NCBI GenBank assembly: GCA_050486405.1 | Contig: JBJHDF010000002.1 | Location: 124,001-188,000, forward strand | Reading direction: 5' to 3' | DNA length: 64,000 nucleotides | DNA from: JBJHDF01 sp050486405 | Lineage (GTDB): Bacteria > Pseudomonadota > Gammaproteobacteria > Pseudomonadales > Cellvibrionaceae | Part shown: positions 1 to 8,909 of the stretch, piece after piece | Position numbering within the stretch: the stretch's first letter is position 1 | How the letters are laid out: every line of letters begins with the position of its first letter | The notes under the pieces: model-generated | Told to the model about the DNA's origin: nothing | What the model saw: the letters and a program-made list of their open reading frames with translations, nothing else | The model's database searches: none | Made by a program: the position numbers and the translations under genes

Positions 1-517
1 TAAGATAGCCTAGCTGGCCGTGAATGGCTGGATCATTTAAGCCATAGGAAATAGCGTTTGCGAAATATCGGCGCGCTTCGATAGGTCTATCGGTCAACAT
101 GTACAGTTGTCCCAGGTCGGCGTGCGCTCGAACCAATTCCGGTTGCCTTGTTAAGGCAAAAAGATAAGCTCGCTCTGCCTGATCGTATTGCTCCAGCGAA
201 AAGTACACTTGTGCCTTAAGTGTCAGCATCGCTATGCTGAGTTCAATGTTGTAAAATCGTTCCAGTCGGGCCATCACATCATCCGTCTTATTTTGGTCGA
301 GTAACTGGCGAAGCTCCTCCGCCATTTCGTACTCTTCGGGTGAAATTGATGCCTCGCGTTGTCTGAACGGGCCCGTAAATCTTGGCAGAACATAAGTCGT
401 TTCGGGAATATCGATAACCAGTCGACTGCCGTGACTTTGCGTGGCGAACGAGTCAGGTGAGTACAGTGATGAGGCCAACAGAAAGGCAATTGCAGTATTG
501 CTGATAAATTTGTGCAT
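1..517 (-). CDS. TPR-repeat protein of TonB cluster 1 (3' end outside window)
   Basis: Reading from the ATG at 517 gives an exported protein (signal peptide about residues 1-26, ending near DSFA) followed by helical tetratricopeptide-like repeats from about residue 60, including a segment LEQYDQAERAYLFAL. It is the last visible gene of a cluster ordered DUF3450, TtpC-like, ExbB, ExbD, TonB, TPR, and it starts 10 nt after the tonB stop. The second cluster at 58398-59798 has a TPR gene in the same place. In Vibrio TonB2-type clusters a TPR gene also sits next to tonB2; its exact role is not settled. The frame is open to the window edge, so the C-terminus is missing. Probably a periplasmic or outer-membrane-associated accessory of the TonB machine. 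Confidence 0.85.
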   Translation of the reverse strand, partial: MHKFISNTAIAFLLASSLYSPDSFATQSHGSRLVIDIPETTYVLPRFTGPFRQREASISPEEYEMAEELRQLLDQNKTDDVMARLERFYNIELSIAMLTLKAQVYFSLEQYDQAERAYLFALTRQPELVRAHADLGQLYMLTDRPIEARRYFANAISYGLNDPAIHGQLGYL

Positions 518-527
518 TGACGTGCCC

Positions 528-1205
528 TTATAGCCTGTGCTGAAAGTTCATATTGAATCTATACTCTGCCTGTACCGGGTGGCCGTCTTTCGTTGGCTGT
601 GTGAAGCGTACATGCTCCATGTACTCCCGGATCGCTGATACCATTTCGGCGTGAACCGGGTCTACTATCTGCTTGATATAGGCGCGCCCGCTTTCAACAA
701 TTATGATGTCTACCACAGCCCTCACATCATGTATTCCCCTGTTGCGTAATGGCCGGGGGATGGCTACTGCTCTGCTGGCTACTACTCTGGGTATCCTGTC
801 CAGATTTTCTACCCCGAAAATGGGAAATTGTACCGAAATTGTGCGCTGCATATTCAGGGCGTTAACATCAAAGTCAGGGCGCTGTACGTGATCAGGTAAT
901 CTGACATCTATGACCGGGTTGTCAGAGTAGCTCAATGTCGCTTCGCTTCCGGGGCCTCTTACGTTCACGCTTGGTGCGTCCGGTGTTTGATTCTCCGGCT
1001 GCTGCCTGATTGGCGGCGGTTCTGGCGGTGGCGGTACGTACAGCTCCACTGTTCTGATGTTGAGTTGTTCGGCGTCGTTCGGCATTCGATTTGGCAGCAT
1101 CAACACAAAGAAAATCAATAGGCATATCGCCGTAGCGGCAGCAAGAATTGATGTGCCTCGGATCAGTGATTCCTTTCTTGACTTTTTCGGGTCAGGCATT
1201 TTCAT
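528..1205 (-). CDS. tonB: TonB-family energy transducer, cluster 1
   Basis: 225 residues: a cytoplasmic N-terminus, one membrane segment at about 17-38, a short proline-rich stretch (VPPPPEPPPIRQQP, about 57-70) and a C-terminal TonB-like alpha/beta domain (about 140-225) with the pattern VRAVVDIIIVESGRAYIKQIVDP. It would pass proton-motive energy from the ExbB/ExbD complex to outer-membrane receptors. The periplasmic spacer is short compared with classical TonB, as is common in TonB2-type proteins. It starts 5 nt after exbD and is translated in the same operon. A second Met at codon 3 is an alternative start; neither has a strong ribosome site. Its C-terminal domain is more divergent than those of the two TonBs in cluster 2. 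Confidence 0.82.
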   Translation of the reverse strand: MKMPDPKKSRKESLIRGTSILAAATAICLLIFFVLMLPNRMPNDAEQLNIRTVELYVPPPPEPPPIRQQPENQTPDAPSVNVRGPGSEATLSYSDNPVIDVRLPDHVQRPDFDVNALNMQRTISVQFPIFGVENLDRIPRVVASRAVAIPRPLRNRGIHDVRAVVDIIIVESGRAYIKQIVDPVHAEMVSAIREYMEHVRFTQPTKDGHPVQAEYRFNMNFQHRL

Positions 1206-1210
1206 ATGTA

Positions 1211-1618
1211 CTATTCGTTTGCGGTGGCAATGCTCACACTTTCAACGCCCCCCAGTTTCGCCTGATCAATTACCCTTACCAGCAAGTCCGTAGGCACGGA
1301 TTTATCCGCTTGTACGACCAAGGGCTTTTCGCCAGTCAAAAGTAACTGGGCAACGGTGCCGCGGACGGCTTCAACGCCAATATTCGTTCCGTCATATACC
1401 ACCTCCCCGGCCGAAGTGATAGCCAGAAGAATGATCGTTCTCTGCATGGTTTCGGATGACACCGCCGTTGGCTTGTCCACCTCGACACCGGTTTCTCTGA
1501 CAAACACCGTGGTTACGATGAAAAAAATCAATAGAATAAATACAACATCCAGCAGGGGTGCGAGGTCAATCTCCTGCTGGTAGCTTTGTTCAATTTTTTG
1601 TTCAATTGTTGATTTCAT
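1211..1618 (-). CDS. exbD: ExbD-type biopolymer transport protein, cluster 1
   Basis: 135 residues with one N-terminal membrane helix (about 20-40) containing the ExbD/TolR signature LAPLLDVVFILLIFFIV, whose Asp is the proton-relay residue of the family, and a periplasmic domain ending in the motif VESVSIATANE. It works with ExbB and TonB in the inner membrane to harvest proton-motive force. It overlaps the upstream exbB by 17 nt and lies 5 nt before tonB, so translational coupling is likely. The paralog at 57353-57757 has the same length. Confidence 0.93.
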   Translation of the reverse strand: MKSTIEQKIEQSYQQEIDLAPLLDVVFILLIFFIVTTVFVRETGVEVDKPTAVSSETMQRTIILLAITSAGEVVYDGTNIGVEAVRGTVAQLLLTGEKPLVVQADKSVPTDLLVRVIDQAKLGGVESVSIATANE

Positions 1619-2045
1619 GACATTTTGCCACTACCCATTTCTTTTTCTGTCTGCAAAGATAGGAATGCATAATAAGCCCCGGTACGGCCAGCGTTAGACC
1701 AAGTTGCGTAGTAAACATGGCCTCGGCTATGCCGCCGGTAATGACTTGCTGTAGATCCAGTCCTCCGGTTGCCGACATGTCAGCAAACGTTTTCAGTAGT
1801 CCGCTAATTGTGCCCAACAGGCCCAGCAGGGGCAGCGCGGACAACAGTACCCTTGTGGGATATATCCAGTTGTTTGCCTTTCTGCTCCAGCGGGCATTTC
1901 TCTTTCTGACAAAGCACAGTTCGATCAGCAAGCTGTAGCACAGCAGGGCGACAAGCAGTATCGCCCAGATAACGGGGTTCTTCAGCAAGAACGAATACTG
2001 TGCCAGTTCACTCATGGTGAGGCTCTCGTTAGCTTCGTTCTCCAT
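1602..2045 (-). CDS. exbB: ExbB/TolQ-type proton channel, small paralog, cluster 1
   Basis: 147 residues with three predicted membrane segments (about 24-46, 68-88 and 108-130) and the MotA/TolQ/ExbB signature ALPLLGLLGTISGLLKTF followed by GGIAEAMFTTQLGLTLAVPGL. It would form the pentameric channel around ExbD. It overlaps the preceding ttpC-like gene by 17 nt and exbD by 17 nt. It lacks the long coiled-coil N-terminal extension of the adjacent 442-residue paralog, matching the ExbB2 position in Vibrio TonB2-type clusters. Confidence 0.92.
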   Translation of the reverse strand: MENEANESLTMSELAQYSFLLKNPVIWAILLVALLCYSLLIELCFVRKRNARWSRKANNWIYPTRVLLSALPLLGLLGTISGLLKTFADMSATGGLDLQQVITGGIAEAMFTTQLGLTLAVPGLIMHSYLCRQKKKWVVAKCHEINN

Positions 2046-3357
2046 CCGGGAACGTCACTTTGCTCAATTTTATGGCAAAGGTCTCCATTTTGTGAGCATA
2101 GCTTTTTATCTTCCTGGTCAATAGCGCACTTACTACAAGCGAAGGAATTGCCACTATAAGACCTAGCTCGGTAGTAACCAGTGCTTCGGATATGCCTCCG
2201 GAAACCGTGGTTGCATCTCCAGAGCCAAAAATTGTCATCATCTTGAAGGTGTTTATCATGCCTGAGACTGTGCCGAGCAAGCCCAACAACGGTGATATGG
2301 CGGCGCTCGTGGCCACGACACCCATAAAGCGCTCCATTTTGTGCCTATGCTCCATTAAATAGGCAACCATCAAATCGTCGCGCTGTGATGATGGTGGAGA
2401 CTTTATGGCGATATCAATAAGGCGACGCTGTGGCCAGGGAGAGCGGTCCAGTAATTTTTCGAGTTCGTACTTGTCGTACATCGAAGCCATCGAATCCTGG
2501 ATTTTATGAGCGAGTTTGCCGTCGAGCTTTGGCATACGCAGCAGTTCGATGGCTTTGGCAATGCTGATCAGCAGGGAACAAAAGCCAAAGAACAGTATTG
2601 GTATGGCCCAGATTCCTCCTTGTTTGATGTGTCCGACTATGCCTTTATTGCTGCCGGCTATTCGCTCTGCGCTGCCCAGGGTGGGGTCAAAGGTTATGCT
2701 TCCAGCGCCGGTTTCGTATAGCCGGGAAAAGTCGACCAATGCCTGACCCCTGAATGCGTTGCTCATGGTCGTTGGGCCGCCCGGCAACTGTGAAAGGAGC
2801 CCGCCGCTATTCCGCGTGCTGTCGTATGCGAGTTTAACGGGGCCCAAGCTCAGCGCTGCAACTTCCACCAGTCCACCATCGGAGGAAAGGACCTCAGTGG
2901 TGGTCCAGGTCGGATTAAGGTGCCTGTCAAGTCGATCAATTGCCTCAGCCAGTATGGCTGTGGGTGAACTATGGTCTTCGTCGAGTGAAACAATCAGAAA
3001 TTCATCGGCGTAGCCGGCAATGAGATGACGCTGATAATTACTCTGGCGCTGCCACTGCTCCAGGCGATCCTCAAGTTCGTCCAGAGCAACAAGCTCTTCG
3101 TTCCTGCCGCGCTGGGCCGCAGTAACCTGTTGCCGCAGTTGAATCACTTCTTCTTGCAGTTCCTGCAGTCTTTCACCATATTGTGCACGTTCCAGTGCGA
3201 TGGCTGTTTGCGTTTCCTGCAATGCAGCTCTTGCATTGTCGATTCGTTGCAGTAGCTGTTGTTCCAGTTCGGAAGCTTGGTTGGCGTGCGCTGGCACTGA
3301 GAGCAGCGCCAGCAGCGCAGTCAGCGTGAGTACCAGGGAAGTTTTGCCGCAATACAT
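2029..3357 (-). CDS. TtpC-like MotA/TolQ/ExbB protein with periplasmic coiled coil, cluster 1
   Basis: 442 residues. A signal peptide (1-25, ending AHA) leads into a coiled coil (about 27-115, rich in Glu, Gln, Leu and Arg), a beta-rich periplasmic section, a first membrane helix at about 250-270, and a C-terminal proton-channel domain with the signature LLGLLGTVSGMINTF (about 353-367). This architecture is that of TtpC, the extra component needed for TonB2-dependent transport in Vibrio. It starts 21 nt after the DUF3450 gene and overlaps exbB. The second cluster has a clear paralog at 55305-56687. Function by analogy: coupling the ExbB/ExbD/TonB complex across the periplasm. Confidence 0.9.
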   Translation of the reverse strand: MYCGKTSLVLTLTALLALLSVPAHANQASELEQQLLQRIDNARAALQETQTAIALERAQYGERLQELQEEVIQLRQQVTAAQRGRNEELVALDELEDRLEQWQRQSNYQRHLIAGYADEFLIVSLDEDHSSPTAILAEAIDRLDRHLNPTWTTTEVLSSDGGLVEVAALSLGPVKLAYDSTRNSGGLLSQLPGGPTTMSNAFRGQALVDFSRLYETGAGSITFDPTLGSAERIAGSNKGIVGHIKQGGIWAIPILFFGFCSLLISIAKAIELLRMPKLDGKLAHKIQDSMASMYDKYELEKLLDRSPWPQRRLIDIAIKSPPSSQRDDLMVAYLMEHRHKMERFMGVVATSAAISPLLGLLGTVSGMINTFKMMTIFGSGDATTVSGGISEALVTTELGLIVAIPSLVVSALLTRKIKSYAHKMETFAIKLSKVTFPDGERS

Positions 3358-3378
3358 ATAGTTGACTTCCCTTTCTCG

Positions 3379-4170
3379 TTACAGCTGAAGTGGCAGAGTG
3401 ATGAGCTTTGCCCTGGTGGGGTTTTCGATCATTTCGATAATCTGCAGCAGGTGGGCGGGATTGGTCTGTGCCAAGAGTGGGTCGTGCTGGCCATCTCGGT
3501 TAAGTTCCTGAGAGTGTTGCCAAGCCCAACCCGCAGGGCTGCTTTGTCCGCGGCCGTAGTATGCGCCGTCCGTACTCACATACAAGCCCTGGGATAGGCC
3601 GAGGTAGATCTGGGTAACCTGGACGCTGGCCTTTTCACCCCGGGACGTGGGAAGAGCCATAATGGTTTTGTGGATAGCAATGCGGTTTTGAAACTGCTCG
3701 GCTGTTCTGGCGAGCTTCAGCGCTCGCTCGATTTTTTCGTTCAGAGTGGGCCCATCGCGGTGCAGAATATCCAGTTGATCCCGCCACTGATCCTGTATGG
3801 GAGGGGGCATCCTCTCCAGCAGGACGGTCAGCGTATCGGCCGCTGCGGCTAGCTGGGCGGCGCGCTGGTCCTGCTCTTGCTCAAGCTTGTCCTGTTGCGC
3901 TACAAGCTCCTTGCGCCTTTGATTCACCTTGTCGGTGTTCTGGCTGGTTTGGCTCAGCAGCTCGTTCAGAGACTTCTTCTCGGTCTCCAGCAGCCTGACT
4001 TGATGGTGAATCTGCTGTTTTCGCTCTTGCCAACTGCTGGTAAGGTGACCGGTTTGGCCCTCCAAGTCGAGCCAACTGCTCATCAGTTGCTCGAGGTTGC
4101 TGCCGGCCTGAGTGGAGGCTGTAAAAAAAGCCAATAAAAACAAGCAGATAACGCTGCGCTTGCGATTCAT
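3379..4170 (-). CDS. DUF3450 family exported coiled-coil protein, cluster 1
   Basis: 263 residues from the ATG at 4170, which has a good ribosome site (AGAGGGATTC before ATG); an upstream ATG at 4221 would place 17 residues in front of the signal peptide and is less likely. Signal peptide 1-22 (FFTASTQA), then a long coiled coil rich in Gln and Glu (about 40-115), then a globular tail containing YLGLSQGLYVSTDGAYYGRG. DUF3450 genes start TtpC-type TonB clusters in several marine gammaproteobacteria; the biochemical role is not defined. Paralog at 54526-55308. Confidence 0.88.
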   Translation of the reverse strand: MNRKRSVICLFLLAFFTASTQAGSNLEQLMSSWLDLEGQTGHLTSSWQERKQQIHHQVRLLETEKKSLNELLSQTSQNTDKVNQRRKELVAQQDKLEQEQDQRAAQLAAAADTLTVLLERMPPPIQDQWRDQLDILHRDGPTLNEKIERALKLARTAEQFQNRIAIHKTIMALPTSRGEKASVQVTQIYLGLSQGLYVSTDGAYYGRGQSSPAGWAWQHSQELNRDGQHDPLLAQTNPAHLLQIIEMIENPTRAKLITLPLQL

Positions 4171-4271
4171 GAATCCCTCTTCGGTTACATCAGTGCTCTG
4201 TCCGCTGTAGGACCTACCCACTTTATTCTAATAGCTGAACACCGACACTAGCACAACTCCTGCGCAGGGAG

Positions 4272-4305
4272 CCATCCCACTTTGAGTTTCCTCAAGGTGG
4301 GATGG
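4272..4305 (-). terminator. Hairpin downstream of rhlE
   Basis: A 15-bp stem (one G-T pair) with a four-base loop: arms CCATCCCACTTTGAG and CTCAAGGTGGGATGG. It lies between the rhlE stop (4345) and the start of TonB cluster 1 (4170), so it probably ends the rhlE transcript. There is no clear U-tract after it on either strand, so it may be an RNA-stabilising stem rather than a full intrinsic terminator. Confidence 0.55.
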
Positions 4306-4344
4306 CATTTGACTTGTGCTGCAGAGGGGATGTCTGGCTGAGGA

Positions 4345-5619
4345 TCAGGCTCGGCGCTGTCTTGTGCTTGCGGGCCGACCGCCATTGCGGGGTGCTGGCT
4401 GCTGACGGACGTTGGCGCCGCTGCGCCCGCGCGCGCCACTACGGTTCTGCCGACCGTTCTGGATGGGCTCCGGCTTGGCGTTGGGGTCGGGCTCAAAGCC
4501 CGGAACGACTTCGCGCGGCAGGCGGCGCTTGAGCAGTTTTTCGATGCCGGCCAGCAACTTGTGTTCGTCCACACACACCAGCGATACCGCCTCGCCCTCG
4601 CAACCGGCGCGACCGGTACGGCCGATGCGGTGCACATAGTCTTCGGCCACGTTGGGCAGTTCGTAGTTCACCACATGGGGCAGTTCGCTGATGTCGATGC
4701 CCCGGGCGGCGATATCGGTTGCCACCAGTACCTGCAACTTGCCGCCCTTGAACGCGGCCAGTGCCCGGGTGCGGGCGCCCTGGCTTTTGTTGCCGTGAAT
4801 GGCCATGGCGGAAATGCCCTGCTTGTCCAGGGTGTCCGCCAGCCGGTTGGCGCCGTGCTTGGTGCGGGTGAACACCAGCACCTGATACCAGCCGTGGTCG
4901 CGGATCAGTTGGGCCAGCAGCGCGCCCTTGCGCTCGCGATCCACCGGGTACACTTTCTGCGCTACAGACTCTGCCGCCGCGTTGCGCCGCGCCACTTCGA
5001 TCAGTGCCGGCTGGTTCAGCAGGCGATCGGCCAGGGCCTTGATTTCGCTGGAGTAGGTGGCGGAAAACAGCAGGTTCTGACGCCGCGGCGGCAGTACGGC
5101 CAGCACTTTGCGGATGTCGTGGATAAAACCCATGTCGAGCATGCGGTCGGCTTCGTCCAGTACCAGAATTTCAACCTGCTTCAGGTCCAGATGACCCTGG
5201 CGCAGATGATCCAGCAGACGGCCGGGAGTGGCCACCAGGATGTCCACACCCCGGCGCAGCTTGTCGATCTGGGGCTGCATGCCCACACCGCCGAAGATCA
5301 CCATGGAGCGCAGGGACAGGTATTTGCCGTAGTGGCGCACACTCTCTTCTACCTGCGCCGCCAGTTCCCGGGTGGGTGTCAGAATCAGGGCGCGTACGAC
5401 GGGTTTGCCGCCGCTGGGACCAGCCGCGTGCAGTCGCTGCAGTATGGGCAGGGTAAAGCCCGCCGTCTTGCCGGTGCCGGTCTGGGCGCCAGCCAGCAGG
5501 TCGCCGCCGGACAGAACCGCGGGAATGGCTTGCTGCTGGATGGGGGTGGGTTGTTCATAGCCGCGTTCGGACACGGCACGAGTCAGTTCGGCACACAGGC
5601 CGAGATCGGAAAAGGACAT
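4345..5619 (-). CDS. rhlE: DEAD-box ATP-dependent RNA helicase RhlE
   Basis: 424 residues from the ATG at 5619 (ribosome site TTGAGG); the open frame continues 45 codons upstream without relevant similarity. Motifs in order: Q motif near YEQPTPIQQQ, Walker A AQTGTGKT (45-52), PTREL, DEAD (155-158), SAT, and HRIGRTGRAG in the second RecA domain. The C-terminal tail is basic and Arg/Gly/Asn-rich (NRSGARGRSGANVRQQ), typical for RhlE-like RNA-binding tails. Role: RNA unwinding in ribosome assembly, RNA decay and cold adaptation. It stands alone between cardiolipin synthase and the TonB cluster. The roughly 170-nt region upstream of its start (to 5792) could be a long leader; I see no other gene there. 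Confidence 0.93.
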   Translation of the reverse strand: MSFSDLGLCAELTRAVSERGYEQPTPIQQQAIPAVLSGGDLLAGAQTGTGKTAGFTLPILQRLHAAGPSGGKPVVRALILTPTRELAAQVEESVRHYGKYLSLRSMVIFGGVGMQPQIDKLRRGVDILVATPGRLLDHLRQGHLDLKQVEILVLDEADRMLDMGFIHDIRKVLAVLPPRRQNLLFSATYSSEIKALADRLLNQPALIEVARRNAAAESVAQKVYPVDRERKGALLAQLIRDHGWYQVLVFTRTKHGANRLADTLDKQGISAMAIHGNKSQGARTRALAAFKGGKLQVLVATDIAARGIDISELPHVVNYELPNVAEDYVHRIGRTGRAGCEGEAVSLVCVDEHKLLAGIEKLLKRRLPREVVPGFEPDPNAKPEPIQNGRQNRSGARGRSGANVRQQPAPRNGGRPASTRQRRA

Positions 5620-5791
5620 TAAAACCTCAATAAAGAAAAAATATCGGCCTGTCGCCGGGTAAAGGGCGCCAGTCAAAGGCAGATGGGGGTTGGCGCACAG
5701 GCGCAAAAAAGAGGGCAGCGCGGAGACTGGTAAACGTCGCTGATAGCGCATCATAACAGCTACGGGGACTTAAAGCTATCGGGGAATGCGA

Positions 5792-7219
5792 TCAGAGATA
5801 GCTGGAGAAAAGCCAGAAAAAGGCATCCCGGGTACGCTGCCAGAAGGGCCGGTTGTCCAACTCCTCCAGGGAAACTGCATCGGCGGTGCGAATGGCGCTT
5901 TCCATATGGGCTTCCAACAGTTCCGCCAGTTCTGTGTCCAGCATTTCCACGCCCAGTTCGAAATTGAGTCGCAGGCTGCGCGCGTCCAGGTTGGCGGAAC
6001 CGCCCATCACATAGTGGCTGTCCACCACGACCAGTTTGGTGTGGGCGAAGGGCGGGGCCTTGAAGTACACCTCAACGTTCCACACCAGCAGCTCCCACAG
6101 CATGTTGCGGGTGGCCCAATCCATAAAGCGCAGATTGCTGCGTTTGGGCAAGAGTAACCGCACGCGCACGCCGCGCATGCGCGCCGATTGCAGCGCTGCC
6201 ATCATGTCCTGCGCGGGCAGAAAGTAGGGCACCATGATAGTGATGCTTTCCCGCGCCGAGGTGAACATGCCGATCAGGGTCATGGACAGATGATTGAGGC
6301 TGTCGTCCGGACCGTCATCGATAACGCGGCAGGCAATGTTCCCGGCGGGTGTCGGAGTCGTATCCGAAAGCGCAAGCGCTTCTCCCGTGGCCAGCCGCCA
6401 GTCCTGCGCAAACAGTTGTCGCAGTTTTTCAACCACAGGTCCGCCAGCTTCGAAATGCAGATCTTCGGTGGCGTGCTTGTTGGCGGGGTCCGCCACCATA
6501 TGTCGATGGTCGATATTGGTTCCCCCGAAAAACGCCCGCTGATTATCCACCACCACTATCTTGCGGTGATTGCGCAGATTGATATCCAGCGACGGCGGCA
6601 ACAGGCCGGGTGGCCGAAAGAGCGACACCCGAACGCCTGCGCGCCGCAATGGCTTGACCGCCTGACGCAAGGAGTACCAGGCGCCGATGCCGTCGATCAG
6701 CACGTACGCCGCCACCCCTCGGGCGGCAGCTCTCTGCAGGGCTTCTACCACCTGTGCAGCGCCGCCTTTGGTAGAAAACAGGTAGCTGGAGAGCAGTACA
6801 AACTGCCGGGCCTGATCCATCGCCTCTACCAGGCGCGGGAACAACTGCTCGCCGTTGTGCAGCACCCTGATATCGTTGCCGGCCACTAACGGCTTGCCGG
6901 TGGCGCGGCCGCCGGGAACAGCCAGGTGTGGCAGCGGCAGTTGCGCAATCAGTGGGTCTTCCCAGTCAGCCGGAATACGTGCGGCGCGCTCGTAACCAAA
7001 GTGCAATACGGGCAGGTGCTTGCCGGCGAACAGGCGCGCCTTGCTGCGTACCCGGTTGATGCCGAACAGAAAGTACAGCACGGGCCCGGCGATGGGGAAG
7101 ATGATGATAATGGCAATCCAGCCCAGCGCCGTGCGGTGGTCGCGCTTGCAGATCAGTGCATGAAGCGCCGCCACCGACATGATGACCAGATGAAAGAGCG
7201 CGATCAGCCAATAGATCAT
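5792..7219 (-). CDS. cls: Cardiolipin synthase, phospholipase D superfamily
   Basis: 475 residues. Two N-terminal membrane helices (PLDc_N region, about 2-22 and 34-54) precede two PLD domains with complete HxKxxxxD motifs: HRKIVVVD beginning at about residue 218 and HTKLVVVD beginning at about 393, each followed by a GG.N or GS.N element. The enzyme condenses phosphatidylglycerol molecules (or PG with PE) into cardiolipin at the inner membrane. Size and topology match ClsA (about 486 residues). It is divergent from the glycerophosphodiesterase gene 56 nt away, so both lipid-phosphate genes may share a promoter region. Confidence 0.9.
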   Translation of the reverse strand: MIYWLIALFHLVIMSVAALHALICKRDHRTALGWIAIIIIFPIAGPVLYFLFGINRVRSKARLFAGKHLPVLHFGYERAARIPADWEDPLIAQLPLPHLAVPGGRATGKPLVAGNDIRVLHNGEQLFPRLVEAMDQARQFVLLSSYLFSTKGGAAQVVEALQRAAARGVAAYVLIDGIGAWYSLRQAVKPLRRAGVRVSLFRPPGLLPPSLDINLRNHRKIVVVDNQRAFFGGTNIDHRHMVADPANKHATEDLHFEAGGPVVEKLRQLFAQDWRLATGEALALSDTTPTPAGNIACRVIDDGPDDSLNHLSMTLIGMFTSARESITIMVPYFLPAQDMMAALQSARMRGVRVRLLLPKRSNLRFMDWATRNMLWELLVWNVEVYFKAPPFAHTKLVVVDSHYVMGGSANLDARSLRLNFELGVEMLDTELAELLEAHMESAIRTADAVSLEELDNRPFWQRTRDAFFWLFSSYL

Positions 7220-7275
7220 GAGGTTGTTTTTCTGTACCTTAAAGGTATCAGTATGCCACAGGAACAGGAGGCGCC

Positions 7276-7998
7276 GTGAAACCTGTCTGGATCAGTCATC
7301 GCGGTTACTGCCGCGACGCCACCGAGAATACCGCCGAGGCGTTTCGCGCCGCCGTTGCCGGGGGCTTTATGCACCTGGAAACGGATTTGCGCGCCACCGC
7401 CGACGGCCACCTGGTGCTGTGCCACGACCCGGATACCGGGCGCATCAGTGAGCAATCGCTGGTGATAGCCGAGAGCAGGCGCGAGGAGCTGTCCAGAATC
7501 GTTCTGCATCGAGGGGAGTCGTTGCTGTTCTTTTCCGACTTCCTGCCCGAGTTCAGCCGCTACCACTGGATCTTTGATATCAAGCCCGACGGTGGAATGC
7601 ACACCCTGGAGTTGCTGTTGTCCTGGTGGCGGCAGCCCCGATGGAGCGAGTTCTTTGCCCACAGGGTCAGGTTTCTGCTTTGGGACAGCGCCCAACAGGC
7701 ATTTTTGCTGGAGCAACAACCGGGTGCGATCTGCATGGCGCGAGTGACCGAATGCCGGCAGGCCGGATTTTCCTGCCTGCTGGGCCTGCCGGGGCTGTCC
7801 GGCATTCGCCCCGGTGTCACCTACGCCCTGCCGCCCCGCCTGGGCCGCATCAACCTGATGCGCCCGGCCATTCTGAAGCGCTACTGGCGTCGCGGCGGCA
7901 GGGTGCTCGCCTATCTGCCCCGCAACGACGACGATACCAGACTGGCTCTGCAAGCCGGCGCCGATGAGATTCTGACCAATCATCGCATCATAGAGTAA
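7276..7998 (+). CDS. Glycerophosphodiester phosphodiesterase (cytoplasmic UgpQ type)
   Basis: 240 residues from a GTG start with a strong ribosome site (CAGGAGG, 5-7 nt upstream). GDPD signatures: ISHRGY at the N-terminus, ENT near residue 21, METDLRATADG-like segment (LETDLRATADG) with the metal-binding Glu/Asp, LCHDPDTGR, and FDIKPDG. There is no signal peptide, so it is a cytoplasmic enzyme that splits glycerophosphodiesters into glycerol-3-phosphate and an alcohol. The last 11 nt overlap the convergent gene ending at 7988. Confidence 0.88.
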   Translation: MKPVWISHRGYCRDATENTAEAFRAAVAGGFMHLETDLRATADGHLVLCHDPDTGRISEQSLVIAESRREELSRIVLHRGESLLFFSDFLPEFSRYHWIFDIKPDGGMHTLELLLSWWRQPRWSEFFAHRVRFLLWDSAQQAFLLEQQPGAICMARVTECRQAGFSCLLGLPGLSGIRPGVTYALPPRLGRINLMRPAILKRYWRRGGRVLAYLPRNDDDTRLALQAGADEILTNHRIIE

Positions 7999-8896
7999 CT
8001 CGCTCCTTCCATATGCCACTTTCAAACCAGTTATTTTCTCTGGGGAAGCCAAAAAGTACTACATCCGATGCGGGGTATGAATTATCAAATGGCTCCATGC
8101 CCAAGCTGTTTCTAATTTGGGCTAACCCTTGGTATAGGTTTTTCGCGGTATCGCCGATCACTTGCCACTCCGTGCTGGTGAAGGTCCGGCCGATATCATT
8201 TTGCAGCTCCTTCAAGTGCAATTCAGACATATGTACATCCCCGCGAATTCCGGCTGTGACATAGTTCGCTGCCGCTGCGATTTCAAGTGCCTGCTGAATG
8301 GGCAGGTCATCCCACTCTATTCCATATATTCTTCTCAGCTCACTTTCGTCTTCATGACCCCTTTGATAAAGGCGCAAGGCTGATTGTACGGCTCCGCCTG
8401 CTGTGATAAGCGCGCTACTCGAACCTCGTGCGGCAGCATCGATCAGCATACTGTAGGCCAGTTCATCCTGCCCCAGCTCGCGCATTCTAAAAGAGCTTAT
8501 TGCCAATGCATAAATATCGCCATCAGCTGCAAGCGTGAGCAGCGCTTCGGTGTCGTAGCTGTCGTAAGTATCAGCCAATTCGGGGGACCATCCCCGCTGA
8601 GACAGCCATTCGGCGGCATCAATATCATCCGTGGAAACAGTTATAGAGCTTTGGTCATGTCCCCAGTCGAGGTTGGAAATATCTTCATCGGTATTGGTTT
8701 TGTGGTCAGCATGGGTTGCGAGTTCAGTCAGCCCGTTGAGGGCGCGGTTGTCGACGGGGGCAATGCCGTTCTGCTGAGCATCGGGAGAGTCCAGATTATT
8801 ACTTTCATTATGTCCGGAAAATTGCCAGGCAACGAGTGTCAGGCTCAGTAAGCTGGCGACAAATAGGAGAACTATCGACCTGCGGTGAAATCGCAT
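7988..8896 (-). CDS. Hypothetical exported/membrane-anchored helical protein
   Basis: 302 residues from the ATG at 8896. The N-terminus (RFHRRSIVLLFVASLLSLTL) is a signal anchor or signal peptide. An acidic, low-complexity stretch of about 70 residues follows, and then an alpha-helical region with A/G/L spacing like Sel1 or TPR-type repeats (LAISSFRMRELGQDELAYSM, LQLIDAAARGSSSAL-like). I do not recognise a family. It lies just downstream of srkA on the same strand, and its start overlaps the end of srkA (stop at 8910). By eye its base composition is AT-richer than the neighbours, which hints at later acquisition. Function unknown. Confidence 0.7.
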   Translation of the reverse strand: MRFHRRSIVLLFVASLLSLTLVAWQFSGHNESNNLDSPDAQQNGIAPVDNRALNGLTELATHADHKTNTDEDISNLDWGHDQSSITVSTDDIDAAEWLSQRGWSPELADTYDSYDTEALLTLAADGDIYALAISSFRMRELGQDELAYSMLIDAAARGSSSALITAGGAVQSALRLYQRGHEDESELRRIYGIEWDDLPIQQALEIAAAANYVTAGIRGDVHMSELHLKELQNDIGRTFTSTEWQVIGDTAKNLYQGLAQIRNSLGMEPFDNSYPASDVVLFGFPRENNWFESGIWKERVTL

Positions 8897-8909
8897 GTTG
8901 GGCTCACCA

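Noticed and set aside
4561..5622. Long open frame on the + strand opposite rhlE
   Set aside because: It mirrors the rhlE coding strand, has no ribosome site or family motifs, and its composition follows the antisense of a GC-rich gene.
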